Source of the DNA: Metabacillus litoralis
Lineage (GTDB): Bacteria; Bacillota; Bacilli; Bacillales; Bacillaceae
Assembly: GCF_003667825.1 (NCBI RefSeq)
Contig: NZ_CP033043.1
Coordinates: 3,660,001-3,724,000 of the forward strand
DNA: 64,000 nucleotides
Direction of reading: 5' to 3'
The notes under the pieces were generated by a model that was given only the letters and a program-made list of their open reading frames with translations, made no database searches and was not told where the DNA came from. Below are positions 33,640 through 41,936 of this stretch, in pieces; the stretch's first letter is position 1, and each line of letters begins with the position of its first letter. Both the position numbers and the translations under genes were made by a program.

Positions 33640-34414
33640 TTAAATTATTGCTTCATGTTTGCCATTTGCTTGTATTTGTCCATATGTATAAATCCCTTGA
33701 TAAAAACTTTCTCGGTCTAATATTCGCTTCACTTTTACTTTCGTAAATGCTTTCCCATGCGTTGTTTGATACCCTTCTTCATTCAATACTTCTGCCAACC
33801 TAGACAGTGACCATTTCCTATGTAGCTGTTTAAGCTCAAACAACCGTATTACTACTTTTGCATGACCTTTATGTATCTTGTTCTTTTTCACCCTTTTGTT
33901 TCGTATAACCAAATGTTGCTCTACCTCCTGCATCCCCACCTTCCTTCGCCTTTTTATTTCTCCCTTTTGTTAGTTTTAGGGCTATTTCAAGTCGTTGGTA
34001 TTGGTCTAATAACTCCATTAAGCCATTGACCAAAAAGTCGTTTGGGTCTTTTTTGTGAATGCTGTAATATGGTTGTTCAATGCTTTTAATGTCACATCCA
34101 TATTTCTTTAACTCTCGTTGTATCAACACCTTTACTATATCCGACCTCCATAATCGGCTTGTGTTCAGTACTACCACATAATCAATTTGGACAGACGAAA
34201 GGTGAGCCAACATTTCCTGTAAGCCCACCCTGTCTATTTCTAATGCTTCTTCATTTAGTTTTGCGCCACTAATTCCTTCATCTCTAAAAATATGTATCAA
34301 GTTCAAGTTATTCTCTTCACAATATGCTTTAATTTCATCTTCTTGATATTTCAAGCTATATCCATCTCTTGCCTGCCCTTGAGTTGAGACTCGTATATAC
34401 CCAACAACGTTCAA
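33640..34414 (-). pseudogene. Serine recombinase, frameshifted copy
   Basis: Residues MNVVGYIRVSTQGQARDGYS to GYTKQKGEKE run from 34414, then the frame is lost near 33900; the rest (VVIRLFELKQLHRKWSLSRL ... EAII) continues in another frame to 33640. It aligns end to end with the intact copy at 37756-38532. The catalytic Ser (RVSTQ) and the resolvase core are present. The C-terminal Recombinase domain would not be made in phase. Confidence 0.88.
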
Positions 34415-34427
34415 CTTTTCACCCTCC

Positions 34428-34455
34428 CGTTACATAAATTTTAATTTTCGTAACG
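34428..34455. repeat. 28-bp quasi-palindrome upstream of recombinase, orientation A
   Basis: CGTTAC and GTAACG arms with inner 16 bases ATAAATTTTAATTTTC. Flanks are CACCCTCC and CTTTTTAACGAATAGCGAGT. It is the exact reverse complement of the core at 38546-38573, although the flanks are in the same orientation. Confidence 0.88.
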
Positions 34456-34559
34456 CTTTTTAACGAATAGCGAGTATTATACGACCCTCTCTAGTAAAAA
34501 TACAACCAAATTTTTGTCTGCCCTGATGCTAAACTAGTAACCTTCTTACGTAACCTACC

Positions 34560-34985
34560 TTTTATCGCCAAGAGCTTTGTCATTCTCGTTAGTTTTTTAG
34601 CCATTCCCTGTCATAACTACCCCTGCCATATAAAATGTCATCTCGCCTAATTATCGTACTTTTCTTACTATCCAATTATTAAAACGATACTCCTTGATGG
34701 TACAACCATCATGAGCTTTCGATTTTCATGTAAATCATTTTCTTTTTGTCTCACTCAAAAATCCTCCATTTCTTTTTACTAGATTTATGTATCTGTATCA
34801 TTACCATCTTTAGCATTACGAGCTTTGTCATTGTCTTTAGTTTGTCTGTTTTACAGTATCATAAGTCTTCCTGCCACTTAAAATGTCATCTCGCCTGTTT
34901 ATATTATTATTTTCACAAACAAAGTACTAAAACAGAATGCCTTGATGGTACAACCTTCATGAGTTATGAATTTCATTAATGCATC
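34560..34985 (-). repeat. Two tandem array intergenic repeats
   Basis: Units of about 240 bases, each with AGCTTTGTCATT..GTTAG, AAAATGTCATCTCGCCT and CTTGATGGTACAACC(A/T)TCA. They are homologous to the tandem pair at 38680-39105. No coding sequence is seen in 34456-35120. Confidence 0.82.
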
Positions 34986-35016
34986 ATCTATGTTGACCAA
35001 GATCTAAAACTTTAAT

Positions 35017-35054
35017 AAAAAACACCTGTTGCTCAAAAGGCAATCAGGTGCTTT
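35017..35054. terminator. Module-end hairpin (copy 5)
   Basis: AAAAAACACCTGTTGC / GGCAATCAGGTGCTTT stem; ends the SUKH gene of the WHH module. Confidence 0.82.
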
Positions 35055-35123
35055 CTTCTATACTCTAAAATTTATCCATTATTAATATCACATTCAATTT
35101 CCTATATTTTCAACTTGTACTGT

Positions 35124-35594
35124 CTATTCAAGTATCCTTAAAAATTCAGTAAAGTTATCTGCCAAATTATATGTAACAGGCTCAAACTCACCAGATTCTT
35201 CATGAGACCATATACAAACAGATGGATTATTTTTATCTGTTCTAAAATCTAAACATACAAAGTCACCCGCAAATACACTAGCTATTGGCAATACCTCTGC
35301 CCCTAATAAGTCTTCGTTATCAGTTAACCTTTCACCTATTTGTGAAAATACAACATCTATGTCATAAATTCCTTTTGGATGATTCTCAATATCATCTAAT
35401 ATACACAAAAACCTTTCTATCGCATAACCACGGTTGTTACACTCAAATGTTGCTTCCTCAACCTCTACACCATTATTTTCTTTTATAAATTCTAAGAAAG
35501 ACTCTGGTAATAAAAGTCTCCAAAACTTTTCGTGATTTTTTATTAATTTATCAGAAGGCAATGGCCTTACTATAGTGTCCTGTTTGATTTTCAT
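35124..35594 (-). CDS. SMI1/KNR4 (SUKH) immunity protein
   Basis: 156 residues from ATG 35594 (AAAGGAGAAC upstream; a longer frame overlaps the nuclease end). The sequence LLLPESFLEFIKENNGVEVE, FLCILDDIENHPKGIYDIDV, VLPIASVFAGDFVCLDFRTD and VTYNLADNFTEFLRIL is a classic SUKH-1 pattern. It begins 23 bases after the WHH nuclease and is its likely antidote. Cytosolic, strongly acidic. Confidence 0.88.
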   Translation of the reverse strand: MKIKQDTIVRPLPSDKLIKNHEKFWRLLLPESFLEFIKENNGVEVEEATFECNNRGYAIERFLCILDDIENHPKGIYDIDVVFSQIGERLTDNEDLLGAEVLPIASVFAGDFVCLDFRTDKNNPSVCIWSHEESGEFEPVTYNLADNFTEFLRILE

Positions 35595-35617
35595 ATTTGT
35601 TCTCCTTTCTTTACTAG

Positions 35618-35956
35618 TTATCTCGGAGCATCTGCCCACATTCCAGTAGATCTTCCACCATTATGAATAGTTATATTGTGTATTCCAAAAGGTACTAGCT
35701 CCATTTTACCTGGTACTTCAGTATGGTGCCATGTCATACCTTCTGGCCTTCCTCCAATTATGTTATCTAGCCATTCAAATTGTGCCTCGTCAGACTTTAA
35801 CCAGAGACTTTCTGGTAAATCTTTAGTCTCTACCACAAGTCCCGCACTCTTGAAATCTGCAAAACCATACCTCATTCCATCTGCTTTAATTACATTTACA
35901 TTGGGAATCAGGCCATCTTCAATTGCTTTTTCCTTAATCAATTTTGGATAAGGCAT
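35618..35956 (-). CDS. Orphan WHH-type HNH nuclease toxin tip
   Basis: 112 residues from ATG 35956, no secretion signal. The end GGRPEGMTWHHTEVPGKMEL then VPFGIHNITIHNGGRSTGMW is the WHH variant of the HNH/Endo VII nuclease fold: the W-H-H triad plus the H..H metal ligands. It is separated from the upstream LXG fragment by 36 bases carrying the same GTACGTACTAAAG word as the module spacers. So it is a tip without its export domain; if translated alone it would act inside the cell, countered by the SUKH protein that follows. Confidence 0.85.
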   Translation of the reverse strand: MPYPKLIKEKAIEDGLIPNVNVIKADGMRYGFADFKSAGLVVETKDLPESLWLKSDEAQFEWLDNIIGGRPEGMTWHHTEVPGKMELVPFGIHNITIHNGGRSTGMWADAPR

Positions 35957-35991
35957 ACGTTTTAAAGATATTGTACGTACTAAAGAATTTT

Positions 35992-36417
35992 TTAAAACAT
36001 CAAATATGGGATGAGAGAGGTTGCTGCTCCTCCAGTTACATACATAATTCCTTCTTTTTCTGAGGTGTCTGATATGGATTGGGCTACTGATTCTAGGACG
36101 ATGATGGGGTCATCGATGATTTGCTCGAGCGTTCCGGCAAAAGTCTCTACTCTTGTGTTTGCCTCCTTCTTTAAGAATTCGGGTTCAATTGAGTCTGGTA
36201 CTTTACTAGATATCGCGATGATTCCCGCATCAATGACAAGACTGATCAGACCTTCTGCGATTTCATAGATGGCAACACCTAATCCTTTTATGAAATTCCA
36301 TACCCCTTCAACTGTTACAGAAACAACATCACTTACTCCTTCAAAGAAGTTGGTGTAGGTATCTTTGACTGCGGAGGCTTTGGTTGAGTATTCATCATCA
36401 ACATTTTCGAGTTTCAT
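35992..36417 (-). pseudogene. LXG toxin middle fragment
   Basis: 141 codons matching only the shared middle region: it starts ENVDDEYSTKASAVKDTYTN (same truncation point as the module at 26364) and ends TGGAATSLIPY, then LMF and stop. Both LXG head and tip are missing. The end point coincides with the vestige at 21373-21461 (SLIPY region), suggesting a recurrent break point. Confidence 0.85.
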
Positions 36418-36710
36418 AATTTTAAAGTATTAAAAGTTTTCAGGGTTTAATCGAGGTGGTCCTCACTCTAGTAATCGTTTTATGAAAGTAAATGCCGCGA
36501 AAAAATTTCAAAGTCAGGGAGAAAGAGAAGGTTGGGCTTCGAAGAATAGAAATGGTGGTATCTGATGTTATTATGGTTATTTGCTTAACAAAATAAAGGG
36601 TAAATAGGGCATACGTTTTAAATGTGTGTACGTACTTTATAAATTGTAGAAACATAATATATGGCTTACAAGGGGTTACTCATATTCTCAGTATAAAAAA
36701 TGAACTATTC
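36418..36710 (-). repeat. Noncoding spacer upstream of LXG fragment, copy 2
   Basis: Related to 26365-26680 over nearly its whole length, with many substitutions and small gaps. No gene, no recognised promoter. Confidence 0.7.
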
Positions 36711-36729
36711 GTCACTCCCCTCCCAAAAT

Positions 36730-36763
36730 AAAACCTTAGAGATTGTCTATATCTCTAAGGTTT
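36730..36763. terminator. Terminator after the Imm11-like gene
   Basis: AAACCTTAGAGAT / ATCTCTAAGGTTT, 13-bp stem, short loop. It works in either direction. Confidence 0.82.
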
Positions 36764-36770
36764 ATATATT

Positions 36771-37247
36771 TTATTCCTGTGTTAGAGGTGTAATTAAACA
36801 ATTATCTATTGAAAACCTATTTAAAAAATCCAATGCTTCTTGAGTTACAACTAACTCGCCTTTCGGTGATAAACAGAAATGATGTCCTGACCAGTTTTTG
36901 AAGTTCTCTTCTTCTACTTCAGTTTTACCAAGCGGAATAAATCTGCTAAATGTAGGTATTTCTTTATCTGGATACATTTCTATAAACTCATCTGTCTTTG
37001 TAATCAAACACTCTTCAAGTTTGTAATCGATAAAATCACTATTCTCTAATTCTGTTCCAAGTTTACTTGACACGATGAAGGCTGGTGTTGACTCTAAAAG
37101 GTCATCTCCTAGCCATCCTTCAAATTCATAATGTAAATATTTTACCTTTTCTGATATACCCTCTGTTGCAATTTCTTCTTCTGTTCCATATATAGTATAT
37201 TCACCATGACCACCTGATACTTCTGGTTCTAAAAAATATAATATCAT
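36771..37247 (-). CDS. Imm11-like (DUF1629) immunity protein
   Basis: 158 residues from ATG 37247 (TAGGAGGAGTAAACTA upstream). The start MILYFLEPEVSGGHGEYTIY and the core YEFEGWLGDDLLESTPAFIV then SSKLGTELENSDFIDYKLEE follow the Imm11/DUF1629 pattern as I recall it (Y.L.PE..G..G..T; GDDLLE..P.FIVS). It begins immediately after the truncated end of an IS110 transposase, so the IS removed its toxin partner. It may now depend on a promoter in the IS remnant. Confidence 0.7.
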   Translation of the reverse strand: MILYFLEPEVSGGHGEYTIYGTEEEIATEGISEKVKYLHYEFEGWLGDDLLESTPAFIVSSKLGTELENSDFIDYKLEECLITKTDEFIEMYPDKEIPTFSRFIPLGKTEVEEENFKNWSGHHFCLSPKGELVVTQEALDFLNRFSIDNCLITPLTQE

Positions 37248-37261
37248 TAGTTTACTCCTCC

Positions 37262-37608
37262 TACCACATTTCCGCGTCCCATCTGTCACTTTTTTGTGTG
37301 GTCATGTGGCTTTTTAGTTCAGCGTATGAAAGTGCTGGATTCACTTCTTTCACTACTTGTCCATGGTCAGTTAAAAACTATGCCAATGCTCGTCCATAGC
37401 CACCTACATCTTCTAAACCAAATACAGGTGTCAATCCTTCTTCTTTCATCAGTTTATCAATATCCAATAAAAAAGTTGAGAATGCAGACGGTTTATTTTC
37501 AAACTTTATTTCCTCTAACTTCTCTTGCCAACAATTGATGACCACAGCCACATGGTGCTGCTTATGCAAGTCAACTCCAACATACAAGTGTTTCTGTTTT
37601 TCATGCAT
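37262..37608 (-). pseudogene. IS110 transposase N-terminal fragment
   Basis: KHLYVGVDLHKQHHVAVVIN to VFGLEDVGGYGRALA, then a TAG, continuing in frame FLTDHGQVVKEVNPALSYAE and TTQKSDRWDAE before it ends at 37262. The DEDD domain is cut and the Transposase_20 domain is absent. It supplies the segment that is deleted in the copy at 33.3 kb. Confidence 0.88.
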
Positions 37609-37633
37609 TTTCTCATCCCCTATTCAATTAAAT

Positions 37634-37704
37634 GAAAATGCCGGCAACCTTAGTTCGAGCGTTCACCATCCGGTGCGCATTGGTACGAAAGCCTATCCAT
37701 TTTC
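37634..37704 (-). ncRNA. Second copy of the structured IS110 left end
   Basis: Same 71-base core as 33518-33588. The differences fall in ACC(A/T)TC(C/T)GGTGCG in the middle, while the paired arms are unchanged. Same caution as for the first copy. Confidence 0.45.
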
Positions 37705-37755
37705 ATCGTTACATAGTAACTTATAAGAAAATGAGTCCCTTTTTTAAGTAACCTA

Positions 37756-38532
37756 TTAAATTATTGCTTCATGTTTCCCATTTGCTTGTATTTGTCCGTA
37801 TGTATAGATCCCTTGATAAAAACTTTCTCGGTCTAGTATTCGTTTCACTTGTACTTTCGTAAATGTTTTCCCTTGCGAAGTTTGATAGCCTTCATCATTT
37901 AATGCTTCTGCTAACCTAGACAGTGACCATTTCATATGTATCTTTCTAAGCTCAAACAATCGTTTCACTACTTCTGCATGACTATTATGTATCTTTAGTT
38001 CCTTCTCACCCTTTTGTTTGGTATAGCCAAATGTTGCCCTTCCTCCTGCATAACCACCTTCCTTCGCCTTCTTATTTCTCCCTTTCATTAGTTTGAGAGC
38101 AATTTCAAGCCGTTGGTATTGGTCCAATAACTCCATTAAACCATTTACCAAAAAATCATTTGGGTCTTTCTTATGGATACTGTAAAAGGTTTGTTCAATG
38201 CTTTTAATGTCACATCCATATTTCTTCATCTCTCGTTGTATTAGTACTTTCACAATATCAGACCGCCATAATCGGCTTGTATTCAGCACCACCACATAAT
38301 CAATTTGGATAGACGAAAGGTGAGCCAACATTTCTTGTAAGCCCACCCTGTCTATTTCTAGTGCTTCTTCATTTAATTTTGCACCACTTATTCCTTCATC
38401 TCTAAAAATATGTATCAAGTTCAAGCCTTGTTCCTCACAGTACGCTCTAATTTCATCTTCTTGATATTTCAAGCTATATCCATCTCTTGCTTGCCCTTGA
38501 GTCGAAACCCGTATATACCCTACAACGTTCAA
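37756..38532 (-). CDS. Serine recombinase (resolvase plus Recombinase domain), intact
   Basis: 258 residues. Resolvase catalytic domain (1-145) with catalytic Ser in YIRVSTQGQA, the QE..I segment, RDEGISGAKLNEE, and VVVLNTSRLWRSD for the R..R active-site arginines. Then a Recombinase (PF07508-like) domain (about 165-258; GGRATFGYTKQKGEKE, RFFELR-like and W.LSRLAEALNDEG, ILDRESFYQGIYTYG). It lacks the long zinc-ribbon and coiled-coil tail of 450-550 residue phage integrases, so it is a short type. TTG start at 38532 after GGGAGGGTGAG. It lies between toxin modules, followed by an IS110 fragment. Confidence 0.88.
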   Translation of the reverse strand: MNVVGYIRVSTQGQARDGYSLKYQEDEIRAYCEEQGLNLIHIFRDEGISGAKLNEEALEIDRVGLQEMLAHLSSIQIDYVVVLNTSRLWRSDIVKVLIQREMKKYGCDIKSIEQTFYSIHKKDPNDFLVNGLMELLDQYQRLEIALKLMKGRNKKAKEGGYAGGRATFGYTKQKGEKELKIHNSHAEVVKRLFELRKIHMKWSLSRLAEALNDEGYQTSQGKTFTKVQVKRILDRESFYQGIYTYGQIQANGKHEAII

Positions 38533-38545
38533 TTTCTCACCCTCC

Positions 38546-38573
38546 CGTTACGAAAATTAAAATTTATGTAACG
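38546..38573. repeat. 28-bp quasi-palindrome upstream of recombinase, orientation B
   Basis: CGTTAC and GTAACG arms with inner 16 bases GAAAATTAAAATTTAT, 13 bases upstream of the recombinase start and touching its ribosome site. Reverse complement of the core at 34428. Confidence 0.88.
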
Positions 38574-38679
38574 CTTTTTAACGAATAGCGAGTATTATAC
38601 GACCATCTCTTGTAAAAATACAACACAATTTTTGTCTGCTCTGTTGCTAAACTAGTAACCTTCTTACGTAACCTACCTT

Positions 38680-39105
38680 TTATCGCCACGAGCTTTTCAA
38701 TCTCGTTAGTTTGTCAACCATTCCATATCATAACTATACCTGCCATGTAAAATGTCATCTCGCCTATTTCTCTTTCCTATTCATTTCCCGTAAAGTATTA
38801 AAACGATACTCCTTGATGGTATAACCAATGAGCTTTCGATTTTCAATTAAATCATTTTCTTTTTGTCTCTCCAAAAAATCCTCACTTTCTTTTTATTCAC
38901 TAGCTTTATGTATCTGTATCGTTACCACCTTTAGCATTACGAACTTTGTCATTTTCATTAGTTTGTGGATTTTGGAGTATCATAAGTCCTTTTGGCATGT
39001 AAAATGTCATCTCGCCTATTTATCGTACTTCTCTCGCAAAGCAAGTATTAAAACAGAATGCCTTGATGGTACTACCTTCATGAGTTATGAATTTCATGTA
39101 GACAT
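38680..39105 (-). repeat. Two tandem array intergenic repeats
   Basis: Pair homologous to 34560-34985: AAAATGTCATCTCGCCTATT at 38751 and 39001, and TGATGGTA..ACC at 38814 and 39064. No gene was found in 38574-39395. Confidence 0.82.
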
Positions 39106-39134
39106 TTTAATTTGTCCAAAGTTACATTTCTAAC

Positions 39135-39172
39135 AAAAAGCACTTGTTGCCATAAGTAGACAATCAAGTGCT
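39135..39172. terminator. Module-end hairpin (copy 6)
   Basis: AAAAAGCACTTGTTGCC / GACAATCAAGTGCT stem, downstream of the first SUKH immunity gene by about 220 bases. Confidence 0.75.
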
Positions 39173-39395
39173 CTATTCAATGTTTTACTTCCTATATAAT
39201 TTAGTTGTGCAACGTAAGATTTCCATAAATAAAATCTATAAAGAGTCTTAAAAACATCTACATCATTTTCGTTTAATACTGCTTTTATTTCATTACCTTT
39301 AAAACAACTTTTCAAGCGTAACAGTCCATACGTGAGTAGTATGTGTGGACTATTTTACGCTTACTTTTATATTTTATTGCTGAGAACCCGAAGTA

Positions 39396-39833
39396 TTAAT
39401 CAACCATATCCCTAAAGTACTCTGCATTCTCATCAACCTTTCTTATAAATTCCTCCAATGAACCAGCAATTTGGGTTTCAAAAAAATATACAGGAGTTTG
39501 TTGTGGAGTATTTAAATCAAGAGTTAAATATACACCCTCGTTTACTTCATAAAACACTAATTTATCATCGTCCTCATATATTCCTTCTAAATCTGGATCA
39601 AACTCGTAAATACCTTCTCTCAAAGTAATATCAGCTATAGTATCTGGATCCATAATTCTATTTATTGCGTTCCCATCGCTTCCTTTTATAAAGCCATACC
39701 CAACTTCTAAGTAAAAATCTCTAAGTTCATTAGGTAACTCAAACCCAAGTCTTTCTTCCGCATCTAACAGTTCGTTTTCTTGTAGTCTAATAAATTTATG
39801 CTTATCATTTTTCACAAAATCAAATGTAGCCAT
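39396..39833 (-). CDS. SMI1/KNR4 (SUKH) immunity protein for LXG toxin 1
   Basis: 145 residues. FIRLQENELLDAEERLGFEL then PNELRDFYLEVGYGFIKGSD is the strongly conserved SUKH-1 start. Middle KLVFYEVNEGVYLTLDLNTP, end FETQIAGSLEEFIRKVDENA. It starts five bases after the toxin stop (AAGGAGGTAGTTTTA upstream), so translation is tied to the toxin. It should bind the HNH tip in the cytosol and protect the producer and its kin. Confidence 0.92.
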   Translation of the reverse strand: MATFDFVKNDKHKFIRLQENELLDAEERLGFELPNELRDFYLEVGYGFIKGSDGNAINRIMDPDTIADITLREGIYEFDPDLEGIYEDDDKLVFYEVNEGVYLTLDLNTPQQTPVYFFETQIAGSLEEFIRKVDENAEYFRDMVD

Positions 39834-39838
39834 TAAAA

Positions 39839-41605
39839 CTACCTCCTTGGAAATAACTTATTTGATGGCGAACCCTTACCATGAATCCCCGCCTGGTGTT
39901 CATCAGGAAATTTAGCGGGATGTATATTCCACCATTCGTGAGGACCGCCAAAATTATTTTCTATAATATGATGAGCATCATATGGTTGACCTATATCCCT
40001 TGCTAATCTACCTTTTTTATCATAAATTTCCTCAGTATATCTTGGCCAAGTTTGTCCCGTGTTTTCTTCCCATTCTTTAATCAATTTATTTTTCACACTA
40101 TTGAATTTATTCCTGTGTTTTAAAGTTTCCAATGGTGTCATTTTTTCATATTTATTTTCTCTTAAAGTATCCTTTAATTTTTCTATTTGTGATTTATGAA
40201 GTTTCAATCCAGTTTTTGACTCAACATCTCTAATATAATCTTTAGCTAAATCGTAATCAATTTTTACCGTACCCTTAGTACCATCCCCAGTCCCCTTCTC
40301 CTCAACCTTCACAGCAGACATAGAAACAACCGAATCAATCCGATCTTCCACCGTCGACCTACTAAACACATTCACAGGCACTGAATTCGCCGTACTCATT
40401 TGAAAGGACTGATTAGGAAATAAGGTTCTGCCTAAGAAATTAGTGACGTCATCGACAAATTGGGTTCCACCGTTTTTTACATCTTTATATAATTCTACCG
40501 TTTCTTTCTTGATTCCTTCAAATACTTTGTTGTTTTGGACGATTTCTTTTACTTTTTGAGAGATGGCTGGGTTTACTGCTTTGGTGCTGTTTGCTTTGTC
40601 TTTTTCTACTTTTAGTAGCTTGAGGTATTTTGATTGGCCTACGTATGGGATGAGAGAGGTTGCTGCTCCTCCAGTTACATACATAATCCCTTCTTTTTCT
40701 GAGGTGTCTGATATGGATTGTGCTACGGATTCTAGGACGATGATTGGGTCGTCGATGATTTGCTCGAGCGTTCCGGCAAAGGTCTCTACTCTTGTGTTTG
40801 CCGCCTTCTTTAAGAATTCGGGTTCAATTGAGTCTGGTATTTTACTAGATATCGCGATGATTCCCGCATCAATGACAAGGCTAATCAGGCCTTCTGCGAT
40901 TTCATAGATGGCAACACCTAATCCTTTTATGAAATTCCATACCCCTTCAACCGTTACAGAAACAACATCACTTACTCCTTCAAAGAAGTTGGTGTAGGTA
41001 TCTTTGACTGCAGAGGCTTTGTTTGAGTATTCATCATCAACATTTTCAAACTTCTTTACTTTTGTTTCATAAAGGTCCCATAAACCTTCTATATTCTTTT
41101 CAAGCATTGCCTTGGAAGATTCAATATTCGTCCGAATAGCATCGAGCTGTTGTTTATTATGTCTGCTTCTTTCTATTTCTTCTGGAGTTGGATCGTCAAA
41201 CAAACCAAATAAGAAGCTTGGAGACTTATGTGTTTCTAGGATCGCATGGAACATATTGTTGTTTACCCCTGATTCAATCTGTGTGAGGTTCCACCAGATA
41301 TCGTTGCGATCGACTCTCATCATACTGTTTCGAGAAATAGGTGTAATGTAGGCTGTTGTATCGGTCACGTAGTTTTCAAATAATGATAAAAGGTCGTCTA
41401 TTTGAGCTTGGTAGCTAGTAATATTTTTCTTTGATTGCTGAATGGTGTCATCCCAAACATCCAAGCTTTTTCCCGCGTTACTTTCTACATAAACAGCTAT
41501 CGAGGTTAGGGAGCTATGCATTTGATTTAAGGCATTCTTGTATGTATGAAGTTGTTCAATAATCTGATCCAATATTCCATAGTTAATTTGTATGTCTCTT
41601 TTCAT
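39839..41605 (-). CDS. LXG toxin 1 (type VII secreted) with HNH nuclease tip, intact
   Basis: 588 residues, the only full-length toxin in the array. LXG domain (1-200): helical, starting IQINYGILDQIIEQLHTYKN, needed for export through the Esx/YukABCD type VII system. Middle region (about 200-440) with a hydrophobic hairpin (VWNFIKGLGVAIYEIAEGLI) and GIMYVTGGAATSLIPYVGQS. Linker KGTGDGTKGTVK. Tip (about 450-588): IGQPYDAHHIIENNFGGPHE then WWNIHPAKFPDEHQAGIHGK, an HNH endonuclease with the DAHHI and H..GIH metal and base residues. Its start overlaps the stop of the upstream helper gene by four bases. It likely kills neighbouring bacteria by cutting DNA or RNA. Confidence 0.93.
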   Translation of the reverse strand: MKRDIQINYGILDQIIEQLHTYKNALNQMHSSLTSIAVYVESNAGKSLDVWDDTIQQSKKNITSYQAQIDDLLSLFENYVTDTTAYITPISRNSMMRVDRNDIWWNLTQIESGVNNNMFHAILETHKSPSFLFGLFDDPTPEEIERSRHNKQQLDAIRTNIESSKAMLEKNIEGLWDLYETKVKKFENVDDEYSNKASAVKDTYTNFFEGVSDVVSVTVEGVWNFIKGLGVAIYEIAEGLISLVIDAGIIAISSKIPDSIEPEFLKKAANTRVETFAGTLEQIIDDPIIVLESVAQSISDTSEKEGIMYVTGGAATSLIPYVGQSKYLKLLKVEKDKANSTKAVNPAISQKVKEIVQNNKVFEGIKKETVELYKDVKNGGTQFVDDVTNFLGRTLFPNQSFQMSTANSVPVNVFSRSTVEDRIDSVVSMSAVKVEEKGTGDGTKGTVKIDYDLAKDYIRDVESKTGLKLHKSQIEKLKDTLRENKYEKMTPLETLKHRNKFNSVKNKLIKEWEENTGQTWPRYTEEIYDKKGRLARDIGQPYDAHHIIENNFGGPHEWWNIHPAKFPDEHQAGIHGKGSPSNKLFPRR

Positions 41606-41910
41606 GACTGCCCACTCCGAATCATTTCACTCGCTTCTTCGTCGGCCTTCTTCATTTCTTCTAGCATTTCTTTACCAGCAGCATGAATAGCATACATATC
41701 CTTTAGCAAATCCTTATTGATATCATCATTCATATTATCTAGAATCGCATCTACTTTTTCAATGAAATCAGAATTAAAGTTCTTTAATTGATCTCTTGTG
41801 CCAGTACGGAAGGTGTCGGTATAACTACTAAACTCTTCAATACTTGATTGAAGTGTTTGTAAAGTGGTTTGTAAATCGTGAACACTCATCTTTATGTTTG
41901 TTGTTCCCAA
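41602..41910 (-). CDS. LXG-associated small helical protein (WXG100/Lap-like)
   Basis: 102 residues, helical: KMSVHDLQTTLQTLQSSIEE, SSYTDTFRTGTRDQLKNFNS, MYAIHAAGKEMLEEMKKADE. Size and position directly before the LXG gene match the helper proteins (DUF5344/DUF3130 class, as in B. subtilis ywqI-ywqJ) that pair with the LXG domain to form a WXG100-like targeting complex. No WXG motif is seen. The stop overlaps the toxin start (ATGA). Confidence 0.75.
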   Translation of the reverse strand: MGTTNIKMSVHDLQTTLQTLQSSIEEFSSYTDTFRTGTRDQLKNFNSDFIEKVDAILDNMNDDINKDLLKDMYAIHAAGKEMLEEMKKADEEASEMIRSGQS

Positions 41911-41936
41911 TACGTAAACTCCTCTCTACCAACTTT

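Larger units (their letters stand above)
32370..33653 (-). mobile_element. IS110-family insertion sequence, internally deleted
   Basis: Transposase remains at 32414-33482 with a conserved noncoding left end at 33490-33653. IS110 elements lack terminal inverted repeats and none were seen. The right end lies close to 32370, where toxin sequence resumes. A second, more truncated copy is at 37262-37770. Confidence 0.8.

Noticed and set aside
37756..38532. Phage integrase and prophage boundary
   Set aside because: The recombinase is a short serine type without the long C-terminal domains of phage integrases. No phage structural, lysis or repressor genes are nearby.
21373..39172. CRISPR-like array, because similar hairpins and repeats recur
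   Set aside because: Copies are kilobases apart, differ in sequence and flank genes. There are no regular spacers and no cas genes.
39130..39315. 61-codon open frame on the minus strand after the first SUKH gene
   Set aside because: Its last third runs through the module-end hairpin, it has no ribosome site, and no similarity is recognised. Probably chance.
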